From DAOTVD01 sp034437075 (GTDB lineage: Bacteria; Chloroflexota; Anaerolineae; Aggregatilineales; J027), in contig DAOTVD010000236.1 of assembly GCA_034437075.1 (NCBI GenBank), forward strand, positions 1 through 15,217: 15,217 nt of DNA, read 5' to 3'. This document shows positions 15,207-15,217 of the stretch, in pieces (the stretch's first letter is position 1; each line of letters opens with the position of its first letter). Below the pieces are notes generated by a model, which was given only the letters and a program-made list of their open reading frames with translations, ran no database searches and was not told where the DNA came from. Position numbers and translations under genes: made by a program.

Positions 15207-15217
15207 AACTTACCCGT

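Overview
The window looks like a chromosomal segment of a moderately GC-rich free-living bacterium, most likely a member of the Chloroflexota (Anaerolineae-like). I infer this from the style of the large surface protein (thrombospondin type 3 repeats, a PTATPTP-type linker and a TolB-like propeller in one chain) and from the mix of IS256 and IS1-like remnants. The taxonomy is an inference, not a proof.

Left end (1-960, minus strand): a graveyard of mobile and defence DNA. A 5'-truncated type I restriction methylase gene (hsdM) runs off the left edge. It carries an in-frame 69-70 bp palindromic insertion that supplies a TAA stop. Its 5' side is fused to an IS256-family transposase remnant that has lost its catalytic core. 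Middle-left (1095-4730, minus): one 1211-residue secreted or surface protein with six thrombospondin type 3 calcium-binding repeats, an unrecognised domain with six cysteine pairs, two Ig/cadherin-like domains and a C-terminal beta-propeller. Next (5112-5733, minus) comes an IS1-like transposase remnant fused to a tail that looks like a surface-protein membrane anchor, followed by a strong terminator. Then (5865-7349, minus) lies a (beta/alpha)8-barrel glycoside-hydrolase-like protein.

Right half (7628-15046, all plus strand): a secreted class C beta-lactamase-like serine hydrolase with its own terminator, then a redox/efflux cluster. This holds an NmrA-type NAD(P)-binding oxidoreductase, a TetR repressor of the LmrA/YxaF type, a small four-helix membrane protein, a second NmrA-type oxidoreductase, a FrnE-like DsbA-family protein, a third SDR-type oxidoreductase and a DrrA/DrrB-type ABC exporter.

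The most interesting structure is regulatory. Three near-identical operator sites (TAGAC-NN-GTCTA) lie in front of the first oxidoreductase, the tetR gene and the membrane-protein gene. Two of them sit in the spacer between a clear -35 and -10. The site sequence closely resembles the box I recall for Bacillus LmrA/YxaF, whose encoded regulator resembles this TetR protein. I infer a local, ligand-induced regulon for reduction and export of a xenobiotic or quinone/flavonoid-like compound. No CRISPR array, tRNA or rRNA was seen.
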